The notes under the pieces: generated by a model
What the model was told of the DNA's origin: nothing
What the model saw: the letters and a program-made list of their open reading frames with translations, nothing else
Databases searched by the model: none
NCBI GenBank assembly: GCA_018648805.1
Contig: JABGQM010000028.1
Location: 1 to 55,404, forward strand
Length of the DNA stretch: 55,404 nucleotides
Reading direction: 5' to 3'
Origin: Verrucomicrobiota bacterium
GTDB lineage: Bacteria > Verrucomicrobiota > Kiritimatiellia > UBA8416 > JABMPJ01
Made by a program: the position numbers and the translations under genes
In this document: piece after piece, positions 24,775 through 33,361 of the stretch
Position numbering within the stretch: the stretch's first letter is position 1
How the letters are laid out: each line of letters opens with the position of its first letter

Positions 24775-26610
24775 ATGCAGACAGCTGAGACAGAAAAGGT
24801 TGATGTGGGGCAGGCGGTCGCACGGGTCCTCAAGGAGGTGTTCGGTTTCGACTCCTTTCGGCCCAACCAGGAGGAGATCGTGCGCGCGATCATGGCGCGG
24901 CAGGATGCCTTCGTGGTGATGCCGACTGGGGGGGGCAAGTCGCTCTGTTACCAGCTGCCGGCGCATGTCATGCCGGGCACCTGCATGGTGATCAGCCCCT
25001 TGATTTCGCTGATGAAAGACCAGGTGGACGCGGCCACGGCGACGGGCCTGCGCGCGGCCTATCTCAATAGTTCATTGAAGGTAGCCGAACGTGTGGCGGT
25101 ACAGCGCCGGCTGATGGCGGGCGAGCTGGACCTGGTCTACGTCTCGCCCGAACGGTTCGCGATGCCGGAGTTCATCGATACGCTGGAACACGTGGAGTTG
25201 GCCTTTGTCGCGATTGATGAGGCACACTGCATCTCGGAGTGGGGTCACGATTTCCGGCCTGATTACCTCAAGTTGGCGCTGCTGACGCAGCAGTTCAGCG
25301 ACATCCCGGTGGCCGCCTTCACGGCCACGGCCACGCACCGTGTGCAAGAGGATATTCTGGCGCGGCTGGGGTTGCGTCGGCCGCACGTGGTGCGCGCCTC
25401 GTTCAATCGTCCCAACCTGTTCTACAAGGTGGTGCCCAAGCAGAAGGGCCTGCGCCAGATCCTCCGCTTCGTGAAAGATCACGATCGCGAGTCGGGTATT
25501 ATCTACCGCACCACGCGCAAGAGCGTGGAAGAGACCGCCGAGATGTTGGTGCACTCGGATGTCAAGGCGCTGCCGTATCACGCCGGCTTGCCCGTCGAGA
25601 CGCGTGCGGCCAACCAGGATGCGTTCAACCGCGACGAGGTCGATGTGGTCGTGGCGACCATCGCTTTCGGCATGGGGATCGACAAATCCAACGTGCGCTA
25701 TGTGCTGCACGGCGACCTGCCCAAGAACATCGAGAGCTATTACCAGGAGACCGGGCGTTCGGGGCGTGACGGCGAGCCGGCGCACTGCCTGCTCCTCTTC
25801 GGTTACGCTGATATTCCGAAGATCCGCTTCTTTGTGGACCAGATTCCGGACGCGGATGAGAAACGTCACGCGATCAACTGTCTGAACGATATGATTGGCT
25901 ATGCCACGGTGCATGCCTGTCGGCGCAAGGCCTTGCTGGGCTATTTCGGCGAGCACTATCCGGAGTCGAACTGCGGTGGCTGTGATGTGTGTGCCGGCGA
26001 GGTCGAGAAGGTGGATGCCACGCGCGAGGCCCAGATGATTCTCTCGGCTATTGCGCGCACGGGCGAGCGCTTCGGCATGATGCACGTGGTGGATGTGGTG
26101 GTGGGGGCGGACACGCAACGCATCCGCCAGCTGGGTCACGACCAGGTCAAGACCTATGGCGTGGGCAAGGATCACGACAAGCCGTATTGGCGTTTCCTGC
26201 TTGATAACCTGGTGGCGCAGGGGGTTGTGCAGCAGACGGAGGGCACCTACCCGGTCCTGCAGCTGCAGCCTGTGGCGCGGGAGGTCCTCTTTGGCGACAA
26301 GCAGGTGCATGTGTTGCGCACACGCAAAGCCACGGGCCGGCGCAAGGCGACAGCGGCTACGGCCGTGGCGGCCTACGACGAGCTGCTGTTCGATGAGCTG
26401 CGCGCCCTGCGCCGCCGTATCGCGGCGGCACGCCGCATTCCGCCCTACATCATTTTTTCTGACCACACGCTGCACGAGATGGCGCGCAAGTGTCCGCTGA
26501 CGCGCGGCTCGATGTCGCGTATCACGGGTGTGGGCGACGCCAAGCTGGATCGCTACGGTAAGACGTTTATTGACGCCATCGCCGACTACAAAGAGGGAAA
26601 GCAGCACTAA
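24775..26610 (+). CDS. recQ: ATP-dependent DNA helicase RecQ
   Basis: The 611-residue helicase unwinds DNA 3'-5' in recombination and repair. Order of features: motif 0 FGFDSFRPNQEEI, Walker A PTGGGKSLCYQ, DEAH box in AIDEAHCISEWGHDFRP, motif VI in YQETGRSGRDG. Next is a zinc-binding region with four Cys (Cys-rich CGGCDVC near 400), a winged-helix RQC region, and a C-terminal HRDC domain (from about residue 530, DELRALRRRIA). The length is typical. It has its own probable promoter, and a word array follows its stop. Confidence 0.97.
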   Translation: MQTAETEKVDVGQAVARVLKEVFGFDSFRPNQEEIVRAIMARQDAFVVMPTGGGKSLCYQLPAHVMPGTCMVISPLISLMKDQVDAATATGLRAAYLNSSLKVAERVAVQRRLMAGELDLVYVSPERFAMPEFIDTLEHVELAFVAIDEAHCISEWGHDFRPDYLKLALLTQQFSDIPVAAFTATATHRVQEDILARLGLRRPHVVRASFNRPNLFYKVVPKQKGLRQILRFVKDHDRESGIIYRTTRKSVEETAEMLVHSDVKALPYHAGLPVETRAANQDAFNRDEVDVVVATIAFGMGIDKSNVRYVLHGDLPKNIESYYQETGRSGRDGEPAHCLLLFGYADIPKIRFFVDQIPDADEKRHAINCLNDMIGYATVHACRRKALLGYFGEHYPESNCGGCDVCAGEVEKVDATREAQMILSAIARTGERFGMMHVVDVVVGADTQRIRQLGHDQVKTYGVGKDHDKPYWRFLLDNLVAQGVVQQTEGTYPVLQLQPVAREVLFGDKQVHVLRTRKATGRRKATAATAVAAYDELLFDELRALRRRIAAARRIPPYIIFSDHTLHEMARKCPLTRGSMSRITGVGDAKLDRYGKTFIDAIADYKEGKQH

Positions 26611-26624
26611 CCTGATCTGTTCAT

Positions 26625-26674
26625 CACCATGAAGAACATGAAGAAAATGAAGGGCCTTCATGCGCTTCATGGTG
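26625..26674. repeat. Two-armed 9-nt word array (ATGAAGNNN)
   Basis: The left arm (26625-26653) begins CACCATGAAG and continues with ATGAAG words at 9-nt spacing (AAC, AAA, then GG). The right arm (26655-26674) is the inverse (CCTTCATGCGCTTCATGGTG). Outer ends are perfectly complementary. It lies 15 nt after the recQ stop and 19 nt before the next start. Confidence 0.85.
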
Positions 26675-26692
26675 AATCATTGAGGCCGACTC

Positions 26693-28561
26693 ATGGCACG
26701 GGATTTTCGAAGTAGGTTACAGATGTGGGAACGGATCTTCTTCCGTATCCTGGCGGCGTTGCTCCTGATCGTGCTCCTGGGCGGGGTGTGGCTGGCGCGC
26801 GTCGGGCTGCCCGCGGGGATGGCCGCCGCCGTGATGCGTCGCGTCGATACGGGCGCCTTTGCGGTGGAGGCGGGACGGATCCGGGTCAGCCCGATCAAAG
26901 GGGTGCGCCTGTCCCGCGTGGCGGTTTACCGGCGCGGCGTTGTGGGCGCCGCCGCGGTGAAAGCGGACGAGATTATCCTGTGGGTCGATCCGTTGGCCGT
27001 GCTGCGCGGGGTCGGCAGCGTGCAGCGGATCGAGGTGTGTAACGGCGAGATACGCCCCAAACGCACCTACGGTGGCCCCCCCCGTGAGAGTCGTGGCGCG
27101 ATGGGGCGGCTGCAGACCGAGTTGGCGATGGTGAACTGCCGGGTGCAGGGGGTGACGGTTGAAGCCTTCAAGGCACGCTTGCGCGTAACCCCCGCGACGG
27201 TCTATCTGGACGACGTACACACAACGCTCACGCATGACGGCCTGCGCGGCACGGCCAGCGGCGACCTCTCCTATGACGTTACGGCGGATCTGCTGAAGGG
27301 GCATGCGGCCGGCGTGATGCATCCACATCTTGTGGTGCCCGTGCTGGATGCCTGGGAGCTGCACGGCCTGGTACGGCTCTTTCAGCGCTTCGAATTCGGT
27401 GAGGCGCTGCCCGAATGCACGCTCGATTTCGAAGCCGGAACCGATGCCGGTGATCCGATCGTTGTGGAGGGCAATGTGCACCTGCGGTCAGCGACCTACC
27501 GCGGCGTGGAGGCCATGCAGGCCGACGCGGTGGTGCGCGTGGCGCACGAGGGCTCGAACACGGTGGTGACCCTCAACCCCCTCTCGGTGGTGCGCCGCGA
27601 CGGGACCGGACGTGGGCTGGTGGTGATTGACCTGGCGCGGGACACGGTCCGCTTTGACGCCCACTCATCCCTCAACCCGCATCTCTTGCGCCAGGCCATC
27701 AACATCCTCAATCATCCGGCCTGCAATGACGTGGCCTTCAATGGCCCGGTCACTATTGACGCGCGGGGGGTCGTCAACTACGACACACTCGAGGGCACAG
27801 ATTTCACGGCGACCTTTGACGGCGCGCGCGTGCGCTACAAGCAGCATCCGATTGACCGCTGCGCCTTCAAAATGCGTATGCGGGATCGGACCAACACGCT
27901 CTCGTCTGTGCGGGCCGAGCTCTACGGCGGCGAGGTGCAGGGCGCCACCCGGTTCGTGGTGCCGTCCGGTGCCGCTTCCAACACGGCCTTTGATGTGGCC
28001 CTTAAGGTGAAGAACGTGGATTTCGAGCGGGTCGCTGCGGTGTTGATTGAAGAGGGTGAAAGCGAGTATCGTGGCCAGCTTGCAGGTGAGGTGGCGCTGC
28101 GCGGCCTGTTGGGCGCAGGCAACCGTGACACGTGGCACGGCAACGGCGCGATCACGATCGATGATGGGCGTGTCTTTATGCTGCCGCTTTTCGGGGGGCT
28201 CTCGGAGATCATGACGCGCCTCATTCCTGGATTGGATTTCGTGTTGCGGCAGAGCGATGCGTCCGCCGAGTTCCGCGTGGCGGCGTCACACATAACGACC
28301 GACAAGGTCAAGATTGAGGGCAGCGTGCTGAGTCTCAAAGGGCGCGGGCAGTGCGGGTTTGATAAGGATGTTGATTTTCATGTGCAGGTCAAGTTGATGA
28401 AGGACAACAACGTCGTGGCGCGGCTGGTTCAGCTGGTGACGTTGCCGCTCAGCAAACTGTTTGAGTTTCGGTTGCGCGGCTCACTGGAGGATCCGCGCTG
28501 GTATCCGGAGAACTTCTCGACCGACCTGCTGGAGAAGATTGGACTGAGGAAGAGCGACTAG
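26693..28561 (+). CDS. AsmA-like membrane-anchored protein
   Basis: The 622-residue product has one N-terminal membrane helix (about 18-38) and a long beta-rich region with AsmA/TamB-type wording, for example VSPIKGVRLSRVAVY near the start and GNGAITIDDGRVFMLPLFGGLSEI near the end. Such proteins span the periplasm and are linked to lipid transport or outer-membrane assembly. The C-terminal part (from about 480) is the AsmA_2/DUF-type conserved block. Start ambiguity: the ATG at 26693 or at 26723; both keep the helix. Confidence 0.75.
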   Translation: MARDFRSRLQMWERIFFRILAALLLIVLLGGVWLARVGLPAGMAAAVMRRVDTGAFAVEAGRIRVSPIKGVRLSRVAVYRRGVVGAAAVKADEIILWVDPLAVLRGVGSVQRIEVCNGEIRPKRTYGGPPRESRGAMGRLQTELAMVNCRVQGVTVEAFKARLRVTPATVYLDDVHTTLTHDGLRGTASGDLSYDVTADLLKGHAAGVMHPHLVVPVLDAWELHGLVRLFQRFEFGEALPECTLDFEAGTDAGDPIVVEGNVHLRSATYRGVEAMQADAVVRVAHEGSNTVVTLNPLSVVRRDGTGRGLVVIDLARDTVRFDAHSSLNPHLLRQAINILNHPACNDVAFNGPVTIDARGVVNYDTLEGTDFTATFDGARVRYKQHPIDRCAFKMRMRDRTNTLSSVRAELYGGEVQGATRFVVPSGAASNTAFDVALKVKNVDFERVAAVLIEEGESEYRGQLAGEVALRGLLGAGNRDTWHGNGAITIDDGRVFMLPLFGGLSEIMTRLIPGLDFVLRQSDASAEFRVAASHITTDKVKIEGSVLSLKGRGQCGFDKDVDFHVQVKLMKDNNVVARLVQLVTLPLSKLFEFRLRGSLEDPRWYPENFSTDLLEKIGLRKSD

Positions 28562-28602
28562 CGGGACGGTCACTTTGATAAGGCGTTTCCGTGTGAACTG
28601 AA

Positions 28603-28731
28603 CACCCAATATCCAACAAGGAATGTCCAATACCCAAGTGCGTGCGATTGGTGAATGTCTCGTCCAATGGCTCTCCATTCGCTGTCTACGCTCACTTGGA
28701 TGTTGGGAGTTCCTTGTTGGCTGTTGGATAT
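28603..28731. repeat. Two-armed heptad word array (CNNCCAA family, second copy)
   Basis: Left arm (28603-28637): heptads with the pattern NNNCCAA except the third, which is CAAGGAA. Right arm (28696-28730): read on the complement, also five heptads, and its third is again CAAGGAA. GTG/CAC triplets bound both inner ends. A 55-nt region separates the arms. It is the same family as the array at 939-1040, 27 kb away, but with that altered central heptad. It sits between the AsmA-like gene and miaB. Confidence 0.9.
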
Positions 28732-28747
28732 TGAGATGAGCTAGGCT

Positions 28748-30088
28748 ATGAAGTTTCTTGTGATTACATACGGCTGTCAGATGAACGTGCGCGACAGCGA
28801 GGCGGTCAGTGCGTTGCTGGCGCGGCAGGGCTATACGACGGCCGAGGGCGAGGCCGATGCCGACATCATTCTGATCAATACCTGCAGCGTGCGCGGCAAG
28901 GCCGAGGCGAAAGCGCTGGGTAAATTGGGCCTGCTCGTGGCCGATAGCCGCCGCCACCATCCCAAGCGGATCATCGGGGTGATGGGGTGCATGGTGCAGC
29001 GGTTGGGAACTGAGTTATTCAAGAAAGTGCCGGGCCTCGGCTTCGCGATCGGGACGCATGCCATGTCGCGGCTTCCGCGGGTATTGCAGGATGTCTTCGA
29101 GGGGAAGGCCCCGGTGCTGGATACCGATGAAGGGGATGACTGCGAGGCGTTGACCGGACACGTTGAGGGCAAGCTCTCGGCCTACGTGAATGTCCTGCTC
29201 GGCTGCGATCGGCGCTGCACCTATTGCATCGTGCCGACTGTACGGGGTCAGGAGTGGAGCCGGCCGGCCGAGAGCGTTGTGGCCGAGGTCCGCGAGTTGG
29301 TGGCGCAAGGCGTGTGCGAGGTGACACTTCTGGGACAGAGCGTCATGAATTACGGGCGTCGCAACGCGGTGTGGCCGGATGGATCCGTATCGCCCGGAGG
29401 CTATGAGACCCCCTTTCCGCGTCTGCTGGAAGCGGTCGATGCCGTGGAGGGCATCCAGCGGGTGCGCTTCACATCGGGACATCCCTCCGGCTGTACGGCT
29501 GAGCTGGTGCGGGCCATGGTCGAGCTGCCCGCGGTGTGTGAGCATCTCCATATCCCCTGCCAGTCCGGATCGGATCTCATTCTGGAGCGCATGCGGCGCG
29601 GTTATACGGCCGACCAGTTCAAGGCGGCCGCAGGTGCGCTGCAGGCGGCGCTGCCGGGCGTGGCGCTCTCGACCGATATCATTGTCGGTTTTCCCGGTGA
29701 GACGGAGGAGGATTTCGACCGTACACGGGCCTTCATGGAGGAGATCGGATTCGACAACGCCTTCATCTTCAAGTACTCTCCGCGCTCTGGTACTCCGGCG
29801 GCGGAGTGGCCCGATGATGTGCCTGACGAAGAGAAAAAGCGCCGCAATCAGCTGTTGCTGGGCGATCAGGCCCGGCGTGTCGAGGCGATCAACGACGCCT
29901 TGATTGGTGCACAGCTTGAGGTGCTGGTCGAGGGACCCAGTTTGCGCAATGCGGCACGCTGGTCGGGGCGGACGCGTACGAACAAAGTGGCCGTCTTTGA
30001 TCCGGTGGCCGGCGTCGCGCGCGGTGAGTGCGTGACGGTGGTGGTGGAGCGGGTCACAGCGACCACGCTATACGGGAAGGTGTCATGA
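28748..30088 (+). CDS. miaB: tRNA-2-methylthio-N6-dimethylallyladenosine synthase
   Basis: The 446-residue radical-SAM methylthiotransferase modifies A37 of tRNAs. The N-terminal UPF0004 domain has its three cluster cysteines (Cys10, Cys46 and Cys80 by eye: TYGCQMN, NTCSVR, GCM). The radical-SAM core has CDRRCTYCIVPTVRG, binding the second cluster, and the C-terminal TRAM domain follows (about 375-445). The prenylation enzyme MiaA that precedes it in the pathway is not in the window. Its stop overlaps the start of the following membrane-protein gene by ATGA. Confidence 0.96.
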   Translation: MKFLVITYGCQMNVRDSEAVSALLARQGYTTAEGEADADIILINTCSVRGKAEAKALGKLGLLVADSRRHHPKRIIGVMGCMVQRLGTELFKKVPGLGFAIGTHAMSRLPRVLQDVFEGKAPVLDTDEGDDCEALTGHVEGKLSAYVNVLLGCDRRCTYCIVPTVRGQEWSRPAESVVAEVRELVAQGVCEVTLLGQSVMNYGRRNAVWPDGSVSPGGYETPFPRLLEAVDAVEGIQRVRFTSGHPSGCTAELVRAMVELPAVCEHLHIPCQSGSDLILERMRRGYTADQFKAAAGALQAALPGVALSTDIIVGFPGETEEDFDRTRAFMEEIGFDNAFIFKYSPRSGTPAAEWPDDVPDEEKKRRNQLLLGDQARRVEAINDALIGAQLEVLVEGPSLRNAARWSGRTRTNKVAVFDPVAGVARGECVTVVVERVTATTLYGKVS

Positions 30089-30627
30089 GTGTACTGGCGA
30101 AGGCGGCGATTCTGATGGGGGCCATTCTGGCCCCGCTGTATGCCTGTATGATGGTGGCCCCGGGCCTGGCCATGAAGGGGGTGCGCCTTTTCCCGCGTAG
30201 CCGGGTGATGGGTGCGCTTCTGTCGCTGATTGCATTCGGCTGGGCCGGCTGGCTGCTGCACGAGACCCCGCTGGGTCGCTTTGAAACCTATCGCCAGGCG
30301 ATCTACCTGCTCCTGCCGGCGATCTGCCTGCTGGTCAACATTTTCAATAGTGAGCTGCTGGCGCCGCGCGCGCTGGGCGGCATCATGATTCTGGTGCCGG
30401 CGCCGCTGCTGGCCGCGGCACGCTGGCATCCGTCCCCCTGGCGCTACGTCATTCTGGTGACGGCCTACGCGTTGGTGGTGAAGGGCATCGCGCTGATCCT
30501 GAGTCCCTACCTCTTCCGTCGCGGCAGTGAGCGCATCGTCAAGAGTGACGGCTTGTGCCGTGCCTGGGGTGGGCTTGGTATGGCCGTGGCCCTGCTGCTG
30601 ATCGTGCTCGGGATTACGGTTTACTGA
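30085..30627 (+). CDS. Membrane protein of unknown function
   Basis: The 180-residue protein has about five hydrophobic helices (about 5-25, 43-62, 72-95, 98-118, 155-178) and few charged residues outside a central Arg/Lys patch. I recognise no family. Its ATG overlaps the miaB stop, so it is translated from the same message. The 3' end overlaps the convergent TPR gene by 14 nt. Confidence 0.7.
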   Translation: MSVLAKAAILMGAILAPLYACMMVAPGLAMKGVRLFPRSRVMGALLSLIAFGWAGWLLHETPLGRFETYRQAIYLLLPAICLLVNIFNSELLAPRALGGIMILVPAPLLAAARWHPSPWRYVILVTAYALVVKGIALILSPYLFRRGSERIVKSDGLCRAWGGLGMAVALLLIVLGITVY

Positions 30628-31462
30628 TCGCCGTCTCCACGCGCAGATCGGGGGCGGCGCCCAGCTCACGGGCGCGCTGGTAGTGGCGCGTGACGGCCTC
30701 GATATCCGGCGCGGGTGCGGCCAGGAACAGTTGGGCCATATTGTAATGCGCCTCCTTGAGGTCCGGCTCCAGCGCGATGGCCGCTTCCAGTTCCCGCTGC
30801 GCGGCGTTGGTCTGTCCGTCGCCGAAGTAGGCGGCCGCCAACCCCACGCGCACAGGCGCGTTGGACGGCTGTTCATCCACAAGTTCGCCCAGCAGGAAGA
30901 TGGCATCGCCGAACTTGCGCGCCTGGCACTGGGCCAGGCCGGCCATGAGGCGTAGGTCAGCATTATCGGGGTCGGTCTTGAAGCCCAGCAGGAGCAGGGC
31001 GCGTGCCGCTTCCGGTTCGCCTTCTTCCAGTTTGCGGCGTGCACTGATGAGCAGTTCGCGAACGGTGGCGGGATCGATTCCCGGGGGCGCGGCATCGAGG
31101 GCCATGACCGTCGCGACGATGTTGGACGGATCCGCGCTGCCGTGTGGGGCATCCGCCCCGGCGGGCCGCATACCCTCCAACAGGGCGTCCATTTGGCTGT
31201 CGCAGTAGGCCATGCGAAACTGAACCATGTCGGGCTGGAAATCGGGATCTTCGGTGGCCATCTCGGTGTAGGTGTTGAGGGCATACTTGTAGAGCGTGAG
31301 GGCCTGTTGCGGTTCGCCCTCGTCCCGCGCGCGGTCGGCTTTGACCAGCAGCTCGTAGGCTGACGAGAACTTCATCGTGGCGGAGATGATGTCAGCCCCG
31401 GCCGCCGTGACGAACAGGGATGCGACGCTAACACTCAACAGGATGGATCGGGATGCTCTCAT
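30614..31462 (-). CDS. Secreted TPR protein of unknown function
   Basis: From the ATG at 31462 (MRASRSILLSVSVASLFVTA) the 282-residue protein has a signal peptide and a set of TPR units, for example SSAYELLVKADRARDEGEPQ early and PVRVGLAAAYFGDGQTNAAQ later. These bind protein partners. The ORF extends 13 codons further upstream, without a better start. It is convergent with the miaB-linked membrane gene, sharing 14 nt at their 3' ends. Confidence 0.75.
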   Translation of the reverse strand: MRASRSILLSVSVASLFVTAAGADIISATMKFSSAYELLVKADRARDEGEPQQALTLYKYALNTYTEMATEDPDFQPDMVQFRMAYCDSQMDALLEGMRPAGADAPHGSADPSNIVATVMALDAAPPGIDPATVRELLISARRKLEEGEPEAARALLLLGFKTDPDNADLRLMAGLAQCQARKFGDAIFLLGELVDEQPSNAPVRVGLAAAYFGDGQTNAAQRELEAAIALEPDLKEAHYNMAQLFLAAPAPDIEAVTRHYQRARELGAAPDLRVETAISKP

Positions 31463-31497
31463 TGCGGTTAAGACTATAGTGGGTGTTTGGTGCGGGT

Positions 31498-32256
31498 TCA
31501 AGTCCCCACGATCTCTTTTAGCTCCGCAAAGCTCTCCACCACCCAGTCAGGCTGAACAGGGGCCGCTGCAAGGTCGGCGCGGGTGGAGTAGCCGGTCAGG
31601 ATGAGGGCGGTCGTCATGCCGGCGGCATGGCCGGCCGGGATATCCGTGGTCAGGTTGTCGCCCACGGCCAGGATGTCGGCGGCGGCAAGCCCGAGCCGTT
31701 CGGCGCCCATGGTCATGATGCGGCTCTCGGGTTTGCCTATATAGAGGGGGGGCACTTGGCACCCCGTGGCGACGGCGGCCACGATGGCTCCGGTCCCGGG
31801 CGCAATACTGTCGTGCAGCGGCAGGCCGTGATCGGGGTTGGTGGCGATGAAGCGTGCGCCCTTGTGAATCAGGTTGCAGGCCCGTTTGAGCTTGGCGTAG
31901 GTGAAGGCGCGGTCGAACCCGACAATGACGTAGTCGGGCGCCTGATCGCTGATCGTGAACCCCTCATCCTGCAGGGCTTCGTCGAGGGCCGGCTCGCCGA
32001 TGGTGTAGGCCGTGCCCGCTTCGAGGTAGTGGGCCGTGGCCTGCGAGGAGGTCCAGATATCGCGCGCGCCGCATTCAATTCCGTAGCTCTGCAGCTGCGC
32101 CGCCACGACGGCCGGCGTGCGGTTGGAGCGATTGGTGACAAAAAGGGTGGCGATTCCGTGCCGGTGGCACCCGCGCACAAAGTCGCCCGCGCCTTCTATT
32201 TCGTGTCCCCCCAGGTAGACGGTTCCATCCAGGTCGAGAATGATGCCTTTGAACAT
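31498..32256 (-). CDS. HAD-superfamily (NagD-like) phosphatase
   Basis: The 252-residue product has the full HAD set: LDLDGTVYLGG (nucleophile and acid/base Asp), TNRSNR (motif II), a Lys in YIGKPESRI (motif III) and GDNLTTDIPAG (motif IV). The cap type fits the class IIA NagD/4-nitrophenylphosphatase group, with small phosphorylated metabolites as substrates. The start at 32256 is preferred because AAGGAGG lies 11 nt upstream and the family starts here; a start 13 codons further up would overlap that site. Confidence 0.9.
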   Translation of the reverse strand: MFKGIILDLDGTVYLGGHEIEGAGDFVRGCHRHGIATLFVTNRSNRTPAVVAAQLQSYGIECGARDIWTSSQATAHYLEAGTAYTIGEPALDEALQDEGFTISDQAPDYVIVGFDRAFTYAKLKRACNLIHKGARFIATNPDHGLPLHDSIAPGTGAIVAAVATGCQVPPLYIGKPESRIMTMGAERLGLAAADILAVGDNLTTDIPAGHAAGMTTALILTGYSTRADLAAAPVQPDWVVESFAELKEIVGT

Positions 32257-32300
32257 AGGTGCCTTGACCTCCTTGAAAAGCCGACTATCCATCAAGACCG

Positions 32301-32327
32301 TTGCGTTGTCTACGCAATCTTTTTTTT
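32301..32327 (+). terminator. Intrinsic-terminator-like hairpin, plus strand
   Basis: TTGCGT (32301-32306) and ACGCAA (32312-32317) form a 6-bp stem with a 5-nt loop, followed by TCT and seven further T. There is no plus-strand gene just upstream; it lies between divergent genes and would shield ispE from transcription arising opposite the HAD gene. Confidence 0.5.
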
Positions 32328-32373
32328 GACACCCGCGGTCGCTGCGAGCGTGGCGAACGCCCTACGCATTCCA

Positions 32374-32402
32374 TTGACACGGCTTCGTCGGTCTGATAGA
32401 CA
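32374..32402 (+). promoter_or_regulatory. Probable promoter of the ispE-tRNA-prs unit
   Basis: A perfect -35 TTGACA (32374-32379) is followed, after 17 nt, by TAGACA (32397-32402), a weaker -10. Transcription would start near 32409, only a few bases before the first ATG (32411), so the message would have almost no leader; the ATG at 32423 would leave a short one. Confidence 0.5.
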
Positions 32403-32410
32403 CGCCCGCC

Positions 32411-33361
32411 ATGTTTACGGCGATGGAAAGCATTGAGCTGGCGGCGCATGCCAAGATCAACCTCTACCTGGAGGTGTGTGGCCGGCGTGCGAACGGCTAT
32501 CATGAGCTGCGCAGCGTCGTGGTGCCGGTTTCGCTGCACGACACGATCGTGCTTGAACCGGCCGATGAGATCGAAAGCGTCTTTGACGCCGTCGAGGTCC
32601 CGGTCGGCGGCTGTGGCTGCCTGCCTGCTTCGGAGCACAATCTTACGACCCGCGCCGCCTGTGCGCTCAAGGCGGCGACCGGCTACCCCGGCGGGGTGCG
32701 CATTCATATCTCGAAGCGGATCCCTATTGGTGGCGGACTGGGCGGCGGCAGCGCCGATGCGGCGGCCGTACTGCGCGGCCTGATGGAGCTGTGGGGCGTG
32801 ACGATGCCGTTGCATGAGGTCATGGCGCTGGGGTCAACGCTGGGCTGCGACATTCCGGCGCTGCTGCATGGCGGCGCCGTTGTGATGGAGGGTCTGGGCG
32901 AGCGCGTGACGCCGCTTGAGCTCGGTCAGCCGGACACGCCGGATGGTCGGTGGTGGCTCGTTATTGTCAATCCGGGCTTCTGTGTTCCCACCAACGATAT
33001 GTATCAGCGGCACGACTTAGCCTTGACTTCCGAGCGCCCTACCTATATCAATGCGGTTTCTGCTCTGAAAGGAGGGGACCTTGTCTCCGCTTCTCAGAGC
33101 CTTTTTAACAGTTTACAGACAACGGTGGTCCGAAAGTACCCGCTCATCGGGATGATCATTGATCAGCTCGAGCAGGTAGGCGCTTTGGGGGCGATGGTGT
33201 CTGGAAGCGGGGCATCTGTCTTTGGCTTGGCACGTGATGAATCGCATGCCGAGGCCATGGCTGCAAAGGTGAAGCAGTCGTTGGATGGATCGGTGTGGAC
33301 CCGGGTCGTGACTTTGCTGCCCGATGGTGTAATGGCAGCACACGGGCCTTTGACGCCCTGA
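32411..33361 (+). CDS. ispE: 4-diphosphocytidyl-2-C-methyl-D-erythritol kinase
   Basis: The GHMP kinase of the MEP (non-mevalonate) isoprenoid pathway. It has AHAKINLYLEV with Lys15 at the active site, NGYHEL, the ATP loop PIGGGLGGGSADAA (105-118) and Asp147 in LGCDIPALLHGG, all IspE-specific wording. The gene order ispE-prs-rplY-pth is the usual one. 316 residues from 32411, or 312 from the ATG at 32423. The reading frame does not stop before the tRNA gene: its last 44 nt (33318-33361) are the first 44 nt of tRNA-Gln. No other MEP gene is in the window, and a mevalonate operon lies 14 kb away. Confidence 0.92.
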   Translation: MFTAMESIELAAHAKINLYLEVCGRRANGYHELRSVVVPVSLHDTIVLEPADEIESVFDAVEVPVGGCGCLPASEHNLTTRAACALKAATGYPGGVRIHISKRIPIGGGLGGGSADAAAVLRGLMELWGVTMPLHEVMALGSTLGCDIPALLHGGAVVMEGLGERVTPLELGQPDTPDGRWWLVIVNPGFCVPTNDMYQRHDLALTSERPTYINAVSALKGGDLVSASQSLFNSLQTTVVRKYPLIGMIIDQLEQVGALGAMVSGSGASVFGLARDESHAEAMAAKVKQSLDGSVWTRVVTLLPDGVMAAHGPLTP

